A stretch of 27,624 nt of DNA from a virus. Positions 1-6,661 of the stretch are shown in pieces (within the stretch, counting starts at the first letter, position 1; each line of letters starts with the position of its first letter). The DNA is taken from the IMG/VR virus record IMGVR_UViG_3300046457_000204, positions 1-27,624 of that record; one strand, written 5' to 3'. Made by a program: the position numbers and the translations under genes. Under the pieces are notes generated by a model. It saw only the letters and a program-made list of their open reading frames with translations, made no database searches and was not told the origin of the DNA.

Positions 1-93
1 GCCGTTTTGCCACGCCATCGAAATCGCCACACCCTTGCGGATGCGGTTACGCGTTACCGGCTGCTGAAGAGCAATTGCAGAAACAAAACCCAT
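1..93 (-). CDS. Partial unknown protein (N-terminus only)
   Basis: Only the first 31 codons lie in the window; the gene runs off the left edge. The protein begins MGFVSAIALQQPVT and continues with basic residues (RNRIRKG). The ATG at 91-93 is preceded on the minus strand by AAGGAAAT, a good Shine-Dalgarno site at suitable spacing, and it follows a 48-residue ORF in the same direction. An operator-like palindrome at 136-148 lies upstream. No family is recognisable from so short a piece. Confidence 0.5.
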   Translation of the reverse strand, partial: MGFVSAIALQQPVTRNRIRKGVAISMAWQNG

Positions 94-135
94 GCGACTT
101 ATTTCCTTTGTGAAGAGATGGAGCTGCACCGACTT

Positions 136-148
136 TACCCGGCAGGTT
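136..148. promoter_or_regulatory. Operator-like palindrome, TACCCGGCAGGTT
   Basis: This matches the window-wide 13-bp element TAYCYNNNRGGTA at all but the last base. It overlaps the stop codon of the 147-293 ORF. On the minus strand it reads into GGGTAAAGT, the same arrangement as at 19633-19649, where TAAAGT can act as a -10 box. It may control the gene that runs off the left edge. Confidence 0.45.
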
Positions 149-293
149 ATCCGCGAGCCGCGAGCATCGCACCAGTGATCGAGCCGCAGATGATGATTCC
201 GAGCGCTGCGCTGAACACTCGCGCGCCCACGCTGCGCGCCGTTTCAGCGAGAAAAGCCTTCCGGCACTTGAACCCGTAGTCTGCGTTTTTCAT
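147..293 (-). CDS. Small single-pass membrane protein
   Basis: A 48-residue ORF. The ATG at 291-293 is preceded by AAGGGGATCGAG, a strong Shine-Dalgarno site, and the stop is at 147-149. A basic/polar N-terminus (MKNADYGFKCRKAF) is followed by a hydrophobic stretch around residues 26-46 (ALGIIICGSITGAML), which predicts one membrane helix. It is the first gene after the promoter and operators at 334-384, so it starts a new leftward unit after the head genes. A role in lysis, superinfection exclusion or virion assembly is possible, but nothing in the sequence separates these. Confidence 0.55.
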   Translation of the reverse strand: MKNADYGFKCRKAFLAETARSVGARVFSAALGIIICGSITGAMLAARG

Positions 294-333
294 CTCGATC
301 CCCTTGTCTGTTTGCTGCGTCTCAGTGGGATCA

Positions 334-363
334 ATCTTAAAACACTTTATCTACGAGGTACAA
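334..363 (-). promoter_or_regulatory. Sigma70-like promoter (TTGTAC-18-TAAGAT)
   Basis: On the minus strand, TTGTAC (358-363) and TAAGAT (334-339) are separated by 18 bp, reading toward the 48-residue ORF that starts at 293. The operator at 348-360 overlaps the -35 box and the spacer, so a bound protein would block polymerase. The predicted start site near 327 leaves a short leader. Confidence 0.5.
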
Positions 364-384
364 GTGTTTTTTATCCAACAGGTA
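348..384. promoter_or_regulatory. Two operator-like palindromes, 24 bp apart
   Basis: TATCTACGAGGTA (348-360) and TATCCAACAGGTA (372-384) both match the element TAYCYNNNRGGTA. The first overlaps the -35 region of the leftward promoter at 334-363. The second overlaps the stop codon of the MuF-like gene. The 24-bp centre-to-centre distance is just over two helical turns, compatible with cooperative binding. Confidence 0.6.
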
Positions 385-1555
385 TCTTTTTTACCTCGTC
401 GTCCGCAAGGTGCGCCGCGAGCCATGCCGTGAACTTCGCGTCACCGGCCGTCTGAATCTTGCGCAGGACGTGCCAAATGCCCCGGCAGTGCGGGTGAACG
501 GTCCCGGCGGGAACCCACCAAAGCTCTTCGGGCGTGCGCTCGATCAGCTCGTCGCCTACGCGCTTGCGCCTCGCCGACGATCGGCCGATGTTCGTCTTGC
601 CGGGCCATACGTCCGTCTCGCCGTTCTTGTTCGGATCGTTCGCCGCGACCACCGTCATGACGCGACCGTTGATCTTTCTGCAGAACGAGCACGCGCCGTG
701 ATAAATCTCGATGCGCTTGACCTTCGAGCCGAGCGGCAGCGACGCGATGAACCCCTGATTCGCGCACTCACCGGCTTCCGTCACGGCGATGCGCCGCCAG
801 TCACGATTGAGCGTCGCGAAGTCATCGAGCAGGGTTTGCTGAAGCTTGCTCATCGCGTAGGCGTCGCCCTGCTGCTGGCGCGACACCGCTTCGAGCACCG
901 TCGCCTTCATCCGATGGCGCGTCGCGTCGCTGAGCTGCTGGACGTTCTCACACGCGCGCAAGCTGCCGTACTCCATCACCGAGTCGAAGAGCTTCTGCCC
1001 GCCGAACAGATCGCGCGCCTCGGCATACGACTGCGGCATCGCTTCGAGCACGCGCGCGGCGGCCGCTTCCGGAATCGTCTGGACGATGGTTTGCGCCTTG
1101 CCCATGAGCGCGGCGCGCACCGCGAGCGCCGTCGCCTGCTTCTGCAAGTCCGTGAGCGGCAGATAGCGCTGCACGAGATAGTCGATCAGCAAGCCCCACT
1201 CTTCGAGCCCGAACTGCGCGCGCGACAGGCTCGACAGGTAGAGCTCGACCAGATCCATCTCGGCGGGCGTCCACTGCGCATAGAGCGCGGGCTGCGGCTT
1301 CTCGACCGGCCCGGCGCTCGGCTGCTGGCGCTGGCCTTCGATCCACGCATTGAGCTCGGCCTGCACGTCGGAAAGCATCGTCAAGCCCTTCGTCGTGAAG
1401 AGCTCGATCAGGTGGCGCACGAACGGCGAGTCGTGCGGCTTCCAGATGCCGTCGTCCGCGCCATCCTCGCCGCTCATTGCCTTCGAGAAGAGCTCCAGCG
1501 CGTGATTTGTGCAGCCGCACGAAACCGGGCCGATGTCGAGAAGGAGCGCCCTCAC
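371..1555 (-). CDS. Phage head morphogenesis protein, MuF-like
   Basis: Predicted 394 residues. The C-terminal third carries the MuF-type signature: C289-x2-C292 within HGACSFCRKINGRVM, then HPHCRGIW (H354, C357) after the WWVPAGTV segment. In this family (Mu gpF, SPP1 gp7) the protein associates with portal and procapsid and takes part in head assembly and DNA exit. The first ~280 residues are mostly helical with no other recognised domain. I chose GTG at 1553-1555 because it overlaps the upstream stop as GTGA and has GGAG about ten bases before it; an in-frame start at 1597 would overlap the upstream gene by 46 bases. The gene lies directly after portal and two small proteins, the usual portal-MuF order. 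Family assignment is good; the exact start is less certain. Confidence 0.85.
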   Translation of the reverse strand: MRALLLDIGPVSCGCTNHALELFSKAMSGEDGADDGIWKPHDSPFVRHLIELFTTKGLTMLSDVQAELNAWIEGQRQQPSAGPVEKPQPALYAQWTPAEMDLVELYLSSLSRAQFGLEEWGLLIDYLVQRYLPLTDLQKQATALAVRAALMGKAQTIVQTIPEAAAARVLEAMPQSYAEARDLFGGQKLFDSVMEYGSLRACENVQQLSDATRHRMKATVLEAVSRQQQGDAYAMSKLQQTLLDDFATLNRDWRRIAVTEAGECANQGFIASLPLGSKVKRIEIYHGACSFCRKINGRVMTVVAANDPNKNGETDVWPGKTNIGRSSARRKRVGDELIERTPEELWWVPAGTVHPHCRGIWHVLRKIQTAGDAKFTAWLAAHLADDEVKKIPVG

Positions 1556-1971
1556 GCTTGAGCAGCTCCGTCGTGGTGGCCCTTCACTTCGTGCCAATGC
1601 ACGCGATGCTCGCGACCCGACTTGTCCGACACCGTGCAGCCATCCTCGCCGGATGCCGTCACCTTGCCCGCGCCCTTGAACTCGCCCGCGTGAAACGCGA
1701 CATGGTGGCCCGCCTCGACGTTGTGCGGGCCGAACTCAGCGTCGCCCTCGCCTTCGCCGGGCTCCGGCTTCTCCGCGCCTTCCGCACCCGCGCCGGGCTC
1801 GCCTTGCGGCTTTTCCTGCCCTTGCTGCGGCTTCTGCGGTTGCTGCGGCTTCTGGCTCGGCTCCGGCTTCACGGCGCCGCCCGCAGGCTCTTGCGCCTCT
1901 TCGCCGGGCTTCTTGCCGAGTTGCTCGTCATCGGCCGGACGGATCGACTTGATGAACAGGATTTTGGTCAT
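1552..1971 (-). CDS. Pro/Glu/Gln-rich protein with C-terminal SH3/Tudor-like domain
   Basis: 139 residues. The N-terminus MTKILFIKSI resembles that of the Nudix protein (MGLILFLKSH). Residues ~15-75 are low complexity (repeated KPQQPQ and GEGE-like stretches), probably disordered. Residues ~85-135 (VEAGHHVAFHAGEFKGAGKV then REHRVHWHEVKGHH) look like a small beta barrel of the SH3/Tudor or KOW type. A similar pattern occurs in the neighbouring 173-residue protein. The start overlaps the upstream stop (ATGA), with GGAG about eight bases upstream. Its position between portal and MuF suggests a minor head-associated role; function is not known. Confidence 0.75.
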   Translation of the reverse strand: MTKILFIKSIRPADDEQLGKKPGEEAQEPAGGAVKPEPSQKPQQPQKPQQGQEKPQGEPGAGAEGAEKPEPGEGEGDAEFGPHNVEAGHHVAFHAGEFKGAGKVTASGEDGCTVSDKSGREHRVHWHEVKGHHDGAAQA

Positions 1972-2489
1972 GGGGTAACTCCAGTGGGATCAGGTTGAAT
2001 GCCAAACTTGGCGAGAAGCGCGGCGAGCAGCGCTTCGGTGCGCGCCGTGCGTTCGATGAGCTGGTGGATCAGCGCCGTGAGCTCGGCGCCCGCACGGCCC
2101 GCTTCGAGCGTCGCCACAAGCAGCGGCTCCAGGTCGTCAGGCGTCGCGACCGAGCCGAGCTCGAACGACTTCACGAGCGGCTCGCGTGGATCAGACTCAG
2201 GAATGCGGCCGTTGATGTAGACGCGCTTGCCCGATTCATCCTCGGCGATCGAGCCGTCTTCGCCCTTGTCGATGACGACGAGCTTGCGCTGCGCGCGCGC
2301 CTTGTGACCGAGCACCGATTCCCACCGGACCTTGAGCGGCTCCGGCACGGATTCATGGCTCACCTGCACGCCGTGCTGACCGACCGCGACTACGCGGCCG
2401 CTTGCTACACCGTGCTCCGGATGCTGGAAGTACAGATCGTCGCCCTCGACCACGCTGTGCGGCTGCTTCACGTTGAATTCGCGCGGCAT
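1968..2489 (-). CDS. Unknown head-cluster protein with N-terminal SH3/Tudor-like domain
   Basis: 173 residues. Residues ~12-62 (VVEGDDLYFQHPEHGVASGR then LKVRWESVLGH) align by eye with the C-terminal domain of the 139-residue neighbour, pointing to a shared beta-barrel fold. A middle segment carries a charged strand pair (KLVVIDKGEDGSIAEDESGK). The C-terminal ~70 residues are helical (LIHQLIERTARTEALLAALL), probably a coiled coil or oligomerisation helix. Its ATG overlaps the portal stop as TGATG and is preceded by TGGAGGAC. Position indicates co-expression with portal and MuF. No catalytic motif is seen. Confidence 0.75.
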   Translation of the reverse strand: MPREFNVKQPHSVVEGDDLYFQHPEHGVASGRVVAVGQHGVQVSHESVPEPLKVRWESVLGHKARAQRKLVVIDKGEDGSIAEDESGKRVYINGRIPESDPREPLVKSFELGSVATPDDLEPLLVATLEAGRAGAELTALIHQLIERTARTEALLAALLAKFGIQPDPTGVTP

Positions 2490-4342
2490 CAGTCCTCCAG
2501 CGAGTAGATGACGGGCAGCGCCTTGCCGAAGTCCTCTTCGTCCGGTGCGCCGAAGTCCGCGGGCTCGGCCGGAACGGTATCGCCCGGCGCCGCGTCGCCT
2601 GCTGCTGGATCACCCGAGCTCGCGACGTCACCCGGCTTACCCGCGTCGCCCACGGCGTCAGGCTTGCCGAAGTCCGGTTGCGGATCATCGCCCTTGCCGA
2701 AGTCGTCCGGCTGGCCCTTGCCGAAGTCACCATCGCCCGGCTTTTCGCCGTCAGGTGCGCCCGGTGCGCCGTCGCCCGGCTGGCCGAAGTCGCCTTCCTG
2801 CTGCGGCTGCTGCGACTGCTGATACAGGCTGACGAGCTGCGCATTGAGCGGAGCGCCGCCGATGAGCGGTTGCGGATGCGGATCGTAGCTTTCTTCGGAG
2901 CGCATCTCATCGACCGTCAGGATCAGCTTTTTCTTCTCGAACTTGCGATCGGCGTCCTCCGGATCGCGCCCGGTCCACCGGAACACGAACTTGTCGGAGA
3001 AGTCGCTGATGATGTAGTCGGTCAGCACGCCTTCCGCGTGCGAGAGCAGCGGCATCAAGCCGGAGTCCTTCGACGCGGCGAGCTTCTCGCCAGTGTCCGA
3101 TCCAGAGAGCGCCGACGTGCTGCCGCCGGAGAACGCGTCGAAGTTGATTTCCGCCGGGCTCATGCCGTAGATCGCGCAGATGATCGACGTGAGGAACGTC
3201 ATCCACTTCGCGAAATACATCTCGTTATAGTCCACGCCGAACTTCTCGAAGCCCGCGCGCGAGTCCTGATCCTTCGACACCATGACGGGCAACGACCACG
3301 CATTGTTGATGCCCTTGACCATCGAATTCCAATAGCGTTTGAAGCTCGCGATATCGTCCTGCGTGTAGTTGCCGGACAGATGCAAGAGCCCCTTCGGGAT
3401 GGCGTTCGAGTCGAAGCCCTTGATGTTATAGGTGAGCGCATTCAGGAAGCCCGTCACCACGCGAATGAGCAGCTCCGTCTCGGAGATGCCATAGCCCGAC
3501 GCGTTCACGTCCGTGCGCGGATTGCGCGGCTCGTAGATCAGATCGTCAAAGGTGTACGCCGTCGAGATGCGGCCCTGCACCACCTGCAGCGCGAAAACCT
3601 CGTCGTCGCCCTCATAGCCGTCTTCCGTGCAAAGGCGGATCGTCGCACCGTCCACGGCGTAGAAGCCGTCGATGCCGAGCGCCTTGTCGCGCTTCCATTC
3701 GAGCTCGATCGGCGCGGAGTCCATCGCGAGCGTGTCGCGCGTCCACTTCGCCATGAACTGGCTGAACGCGTCGCGGCGCAGTGCCTTGCGTCGGCGCGGC
3801 TTGAACTCCCACCCGCAATTCGTCATGAAGCGGTTGAGCAGCTGGATCGACTCGCGCTCGCTATCGGTGAGCCTATGGTGCTTGTCAACGTGCCGAATCT
3901 CGAAACCCGGCTTGTCGTCGCCCGACTCGGCGATGCGGCAAAAGCGCTGTACTTGGCGGATGCGCGTGAGAATGACCGCGTTCAGAATCGGCGTCTGATC
4001 CACCATCGCACGCAGCGAGTCGAACGAGAGCGCGCCCGGCCGGTCCCAATACTGGCCTTGCAGCTGCACTTGCCACTCATCGAGGATGACGGATTGGACG
4101 CCCGGCTCACCGTCGCGCGAGCGCTTCGACGGGAACGGCACGACGTTCGGATTGATCGCCTTGTTCATGTCGGCTTCCGCGAAGCCGTCTTGAATGAACG
4201 AGATGACGTCGCGCACCGCGTCGTCGGGTAGCAGATTCGAGATTGCTGAAGGCGCATGAGCCTTGTGGAGCTGCGCGAGCGCTTCCCCGCGCTCATCGGC
4301 GGGCGCGCTGGCGTCAAACGCCACGTTTTCGGCTTTGCTCAT
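2489..4342 (-). CDS. Phage portal protein
   Basis: 617 residues. The portal forms the dodecameric ring at the capsid vertex through which terminase pumps DNA. Evidence is the body (~residues 60-520) with portal-like segments such as GYGISETELLIRVVTGFLNA, the KGLLHLSG...FKRYWNSMVKG region and GMSPAEINFDAFSGG, plus its place near large terminase and MuF. Start: ATG at 4340-4342 preceded by AGGAGGAAT. An in-frame start 12 codons upstream has no such site and would run into the terminator region. The last ~100 residues are unusual: Pro/Gly/Asp-rich with repeated DFGK/DFGQ units (for example DFGKGQPDDFGKGDDPQ) ending in ALPVIYSLED. This tail is probably disordered and could be a docking platform. 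Confidence 0.88.
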   Translation of the reverse strand: MSKAENVAFDASAPADERGEALAQLHKAHAPSAISNLLPDDAVRDVISFIQDGFAEADMNKAINPNVVPFPSKRSRDGEPGVQSVILDEWQVQLQGQYWDRPGALSFDSLRAMVDQTPILNAVILTRIRQVQRFCRIAESGDDKPGFEIRHVDKHHRLTDSERESIQLLNRFMTNCGWEFKPRRRKALRRDAFSQFMAKWTRDTLAMDSAPIELEWKRDKALGIDGFYAVDGATIRLCTEDGYEGDDEVFALQVVQGRISTAYTFDDLIYEPRNPRTDVNASGYGISETELLIRVVTGFLNALTYNIKGFDSNAIPKGLLHLSGNYTQDDIASFKRYWNSMVKGINNAWSLPVMVSKDQDSRAGFEKFGVDYNEMYFAKWMTFLTSIICAIYGMSPAEINFDAFSGGSTSALSGSDTGEKLAASKDSGLMPLLSHAEGVLTDYIISDFSDKFVFRWTGRDPEDADRKFEKKKLILTVDEMRSEESYDPHPQPLIGGAPLNAQLVSLYQQSQQPQQEGDFGQPGDGAPGAPDGEKPGDGDFGKGQPDDFGKGDDPQPDFGKPDAVGDAGKPGDVASSGDPAAGDAAPGDTVPAEPADFGAPDEEDFGKALPVIYSLED

Positions 4343-4390
4343 TGGATTCCTCCTGTATGGGAGGAACCTTCGCATCACGACCAGACAGCA

Positions 4391-4414
4391 AAAAGCCCGC
4401 GCGTGGCGGGCTTT
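4391..4414 (-). terminator. Intrinsic terminator upstream of portal
   Basis: A 9-bp perfect stem (AAAGCCCGC/GCGGGCTTT) with a 5-base loop, followed on the minus strand by a TTTTT run. It lies immediately after the ribbon-helix-helix gene stop (4418) and before the portal start (4342). It should stop or thin leftward transcription from the dUTPase unit, so portal would need readthrough, antitermination or an unseen promoter. Confidence 0.75.
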
Positions 4415-4417
4415 GGA

Positions 4418-4633
4418 TCAGGCTTTTTCGATGTTCCGTCGCGCTTCGAGTAGCGATCGGTTGATGGCTTCGGTCAGTGTGCTCGCGTAACCGCGCTCGA
4501 TCAGCTCGTCAGATGCGCGCACCGCCTCAGGCTGGATCGTGACCGTCGTGCGCTTGCCGCCGTCCTGAATGACCTTGTCCCGGTGCTTCGCGACGCGATC
4601 GGCCGCGCTGACTCTCTCTCTTCTCTCGATCAT
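4418..4633 (-). CDS. Ribbon-helix-helix (CopG/Arc-like) DNA-binding protein
   Basis: 71 residues. After a basic N-terminus (ERRERVSAADRVAKHRDKV), residues ~27-66 show the ribbon-helix-helix pattern: a short beta strand (KRTTVTIQPEAV), a first helix (RASDELIERG) and a second helix (TLTEAINRSLLEA). Such dimers bind short operators and often regulate their own or neighbouring genes. The ATG at 4633 has GAGGAAGG upstream. The gene is the last before the terminator at 4391-4414 and follows dUTPase. Its target is unknown; the promoter at 6120-6148 and portal expression are candidates by position only. Confidence 0.75.
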   Translation of the reverse strand: MIERRERVSAADRVAKHRDKVIQDGGKRTTVTIQPEAVRASDELIERGYASTLTEAINRSLLEARRNIEKA

Positions 4634-4642
4634 CGACCTTCC

Positions 4643-5080
4643 TCAATTGCCGGTCGAGCCGAAACCTCCCGCACCACGCGCCGTTTCACTGAGCTCGACC
4701 ACCGGCTCGAATTCTACCCGGTCCACCGGCACGATCATCGCCTGAGCGATACGATCGCCCGCGACTGGACGACGCCAGCCCGCCGAGCCGTCGCGGCGCA
4801 GGCTCACCATGATCGGGCCGCGATAATCCGAATCGATGACTCCAGTTCCGTTACTCAGGCGCACGCCATCCTTGAAGCCGTGGCCGCTGCGCGAGTAGAT
4901 CATCATGGCATGGCGCGGCGGAATCTCGAAGGACAGCCCGATCGCGTAGACGAACGCCATCGGATCGCTCGGATGCTGCTCACCGTTATCGACCGCCGTC
5001 AAATCGAAGCACGCGGCGCCCGGCGTCGCGTAGATCGGCTCGACCGCGAGCGGATTGGTCTTCTTGAACTTGACTTTCAT
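4643..5080 (-). CDS. dut: dUTP diphosphatase (trimeric dUTPase)
   Basis: 145 residues, the usual length for a trimeric dUTPase, which hydrolyses dUTP to dUMP and pyrophosphate and keeps uracil out of phage DNA. All five motifs are visible: I (ACFDLTA), II (SRSGHGFK), III (NGTGVIDSDYRGPI, containing the catalytic Asp and the uracil-binding hairpin), IV (GDRIAQAMI) and V (RGAGGFGSTG), the last closing over the nucleotide of the neighbouring subunit. Start: ATG at 5078-5080 with CGAGGAAAC just upstream; a start seven codons earlier lacks a comparable site. The leader contains a GGCGCC inverted repeat (5102-5119). It lies in a leftward unit with a winged-helix protein and small membrane proteins. 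Confidence 0.95.
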   Translation of the reverse strand: MKVKFKKTNPLAVEPIYATPGAACFDLTAVDNGEQHPSDPMAFVYAIGLSFEIPPRHAMMIYSRSGHGFKDGVRLSNGTGVIDSDYRGPIMVSLRRDGSAGWRRPVAGDRIAQAMIVPVDRVEFEPVVELSETARGAGGFGSTGN

Positions 5081-5121
5081 GTTTCCTCGTTTTGATTTCA
5101 CGGCGCCTCACCGGGCGCCTG

Positions 5122-5250
5122 TCACGCGGGCTCGCCGTCGAACAGCGAACGAACCGCAGAAGCATCGCGCAGCACGAGCCGCGCCGCTGCCCACACAACC
5201 ACCACGGCGCCAGCCATACAGGCGACCACCGCTAAAACCTCATTGCTCAC
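5122..5250 (-). CDS. Small membrane protein (42 aa)
   Basis: GTG start (5248-5250) overlapping the upstream stop as GTGA, with a GGGGG Shine-Dalgarno-like run just before it. The hydrophobic run VLAVVACMAGAVVVVWAAA in the first half predicts one membrane helix, followed by a charged tail (RDASAVRSLFDGEPA). It is one of two tiny membrane proteins flanking the 83-residue ORF. No function can be assigned; the coupled start and clean reading frame support a real gene. Confidence 0.55.
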   Translation of the reverse strand: MSNEVLAVVACMAGAVVVVWAAARLVLRDASAVRSLFDGEPA

Positions 5251-5498
5251 ACAACCCCCACAGTCGCCCCATCGGCGACAGTCGCCGTCGATGGATGCCG
5301 ATACCAGTCATAGTCGCTTTGCAGCCCTTCAATACGATGCGGCTTGAACGCGGGCTCGTTGTACTCCACGGCTCCAAGCGGCGTCACCGTCGCGCCGCGC
5401 GCACGCGCACCAGCACGCAAACCCGGCCCGAACGTCTCAGGAAATTTCAGCGAACGCTCGCCGTTCGCCCACGTCACGAGAAAAGCACACGGCACCAT
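5247..5498 (-). CDS. Hypothetical protein (83 aa)
   Basis: Begins MVPCAFLVTWANGERSLKFP, with a later segment GAVEYNEPAFKPHRIEG. The ATG at 5496-5498 has GGGGGC upstream and lies just after the stop of the preceding small gene (5500-5502). Soluble in appearance with no Cys/His metal site or recognised domain. It overlaps the next small membrane ORF by GTGA, so the three are translated as a coupled group between the winged-helix protein and dUTPase. Confidence 0.65.
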   Translation of the reverse strand: MVPCAFLVTWANGERSLKFPETFGPGLRAGARARGATVTPLGAVEYNEPAFKPHRIEGLQSDYDWYRHPSTATVADGATVGVV

Positions 5499-5499
5499 G

Positions 5500-5619
5500 T
5501 CAGCCCCCGCAAGCCCGCGACGCGCGCCTGAGCGCCTTCGCCGCGATCCACAGCACGCCCATGATCGGCAGCGTCACCACTGCGCGCACGGCCCACCCCG
5601 CCAGCTTGAGCACGCGCAT
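5500..5619 (-). CDS. Small membrane protein (39 aa)
   Basis: The ATG (5617-5619) overlaps the upstream winged-helix gene stop as TGATG. The sequence MRVLKLAGWAVRAVVTLPIM followed by GVLWIAAKALRRASRACGG has a central hydrophobic stretch with basic ends, compatible with one membrane helix. Too short for family recognition. The overlapping arrangement on both sides supports it as a gene. Confidence 0.5.
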   Translation of the reverse strand: MRVLKLAGWAVRAVVTLPIMGVLWIAAKALRRASRACGG

Positions 5620-6011
5620 CACGCACCCCCGAAGAACGCCGCGACCATCGGATCGCGCCGGATGACCGGCGGCGTCGAATTCGTGCGCACGAACTGCGAG
5701 TAGACGCGCACCGGCATGAGCCCGAAGACGCCCACCGCGAGCGCGGCGCCACTGCCCGACTCAGGCTCGTCGTCCTCACACAGCGCGTAGGTGAATTCCG
5801 GCTGACCCACGCCGTCGATCACGCTCCCATCCTGTCGCACGAGCTCCAGGTCATCGACCAGATGCGCCACGTAGCGCCGGGCCGTATAGACCGAGCACTT
5901 GGCCGCTTCGGCGATCTGCGCGACCGTCATCGGGCCGGTTTCCTGCATCTCGTCAAGGATCATGTCGATGCGTTGCTTTGCTGCATTGGAGCCAAACGTC
6001 GGATTCGTCAT
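5619..6011 (-). CDS. Winged helix-turn-helix DNA-binding protein
   Basis: 130 residues. Residues ~12-75 form a winged helix: helix 1 (AKQRIDMILDEMQE), the helix-turn-helix (MTVAQIAEAAKCSVYTARRYVAHL) and a wing with the hairpin ELVRQDGSVIDGVGQPEFTYAL. The remainder is Pro/Gly-rich without a recognised effector domain. It is the first gene behind the strong promoter at 6120-6148. A second operator-like site (6013-6025) overlaps its Shine-Dalgarno region (GAGAGAGAT), so expression is probably controlled at two sites. It could regulate its own operon or phage late genes. The DNA-binding call is solid, the target unknown. Confidence 0.8.
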   Translation of the reverse strand: MTNPTFGSNAAKQRIDMILDEMQETGPMTVAQIAEAAKCSVYTARRYVAHLVDDLELVRQDGSVIDGVGQPEFTYALCEDDEPESGSGAALAVGVFGLMPVRVYSQFVRTNSTPPVIRRDPMVAAFFGGA

Positions 6012-6012
6012 A

Positions 6013-6025
6013 TCTCTCTCAGGTA
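6013..6025. promoter_or_regulatory. Operator-like site at the winged-helix gene start
   Basis: TCTCTCTCAGGTA fits TAYCYNNNRGGTA with one mismatch and ends two bases from the ATG at 6011. It covers the ribosome-binding region, so it would act as a roadblock on the leader of the transcript from 6120-6148, or be a remnant of another promoter. Confidence 0.4.
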
Positions 6026-6119
6026 AACCACTTTACCGGCCTTGCTGCTGGTTAACCCCTAGCGCTCAGCCTTTACAGGAACCACTTTCGCTTATTACGG
6101 TGCAAAACCGCATATCCGT

Positions 6120-6159
6120 ATGTTAGGCACTAACGGATAAATTGTCAACCTGAGAGATA
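6120..6159 (-). promoter_or_regulatory. Strong sigma70-like promoter with overlapping operator
   Basis: On the minus strand: TTGACA (6143-6148), 17-bp spacer, TAACAT (6120-6125). This is the best consensus promoter in the window and reads into the winged-helix/dUTPase unit; the start site should be near 6113. The operator TATCTCTCAGGTT (minus strand; 6147-6159) abuts and overlaps the -35 box. The 17-base string TTTATCTCTCAGGTTGA also occurs identically at 26604-26620, again at a -35 box. Repression by occlusion is the simplest reading; activation from just upstream of -35 is also possible. Confidence 0.75.
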
Positions 6160-6201
6160 AATTTTTCTAAACCTGTAAATCGAGTGAATGTTCTGACAAA
6201 T

Positions 6202-6215
6202 TGACCGATCGGTCA
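6202..6215. repeat. Perfect 14-bp palindrome TGACCGATCGGTCA
   Basis: It lies in the ~210-bp intergenic region upstream of the strong leftward promoter and just after the stop of the 76-residue ORF. A weaker outer repeat (TTCTGAC/GTCAGAA) brackets it. It differs from the TAYCYNNNRGGTA element and looks like a TetR-type or other dimer site, or a short hairpin at the end of the upstream transcript. Confidence 0.5.
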
Positions 6216-6224
6216 GAATCGTAT

Positions 6225-6455
6225 TCAGTGAATTTCCTTGCTCTGGAGCTCATCGATCAGGAGCAGCACCGCATCCATGTTGCCGCCGTTTGCGCGCAGC
6301 AAATCGCGCACTTCCTTGAACGCTTCAAGGCGCGCACAGGCCTTTGCCGCCGAGAGTTCAGCATCGCGCGTGGCGTGAAAGGCTTCCAATTCGCCAAGGA
6401 GCAATTGGACTTCTTCGTTGAGGATTTCGGGGGAGTTGAGTCGTTCGTGCGGCAT
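6225..6455 (-). CDS. Small helical unknown protein (76 aa)
   Basis: Almost entirely predicted helix, rich in Glu, Leu and Ala: NEEVQLLLGELEAFHATRD, AAKACARLEAFKEVRDLL and GNMDAVLLLIDELQ. It may be a coiled coil or helical bundle. The Shine-Dalgarno region before the ATG at 6455 is weak, so the start is uncertain, but the composition is that of a real protein. It follows large terminase after a ~200-base spacer that carries an operator-like site (6552-6564). No family is recognised. Confidence 0.6.
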   Translation of the reverse strand: MPHERLNSPEILNEEVQLLLGELEAFHATRDAELSAAKACARLEAFKEVRDLLRANGGNMDAVLLLIDELQSKEIH

Positions 6456-6551
6456 GTTGGCGTGCGAGTTGGCTACTTTTTGTCCGGGGCTAGGATAGTT
6501 TTTTGGCTACGCTATCGCGTCGGTAAGTTGTGCGTCTTACGTCACACAATT

Positions 6552-6564
6552 TACCCAAGGGGTG
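6552..6564. promoter_or_regulatory. Operator-like palindrome, TACCCAAGGGGTG
   Basis: Matches TAYCYNNNRGGTA except for the last base. It lies between large terminase and the 76-residue ORF. TAATAT nearby on the minus strand could be a -10 box, but I see no convincing -35 partner, so the promoter itself remains unplaced. Confidence 0.45.
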
Positions 6565-6593
6565 CATATTACGCCCGCTGTATATGAAAAGCC

Positions 6594-6633
6594 ATGTTTC
6601 ATCTCGAAACATTTTTTTCGCAAATGTTTGCGA
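6594..6633. terminator. Two adjacent hairpins after large terminase
   Basis: ATGTTTC-atctc-GAAACAT (6594-6612) is followed on the plus strand by TTTTTTT, and TCGCAAA-tg-TTTGCGA (6618-6633) lies next to it. The first has terminator form on the plus strand. On the minus strand the second hairpin meets an A run instead, so termination of the terminase transcript here is less certain. The rest of the ~200-base spacer (6456-6661) holds the operator at 6552-6564 and no convincing gene. Confidence 0.4.
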
Positions 6634-6661
6634 GGAATATTGCGCCGGGCTTCCAACTGTA

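Noticed and set aside
7-279. 90-codon plus-strand frame at the left edge
   Set aside because: Both small minus-strand ORFs here have good ribosome-binding sites; the plus frame has none.
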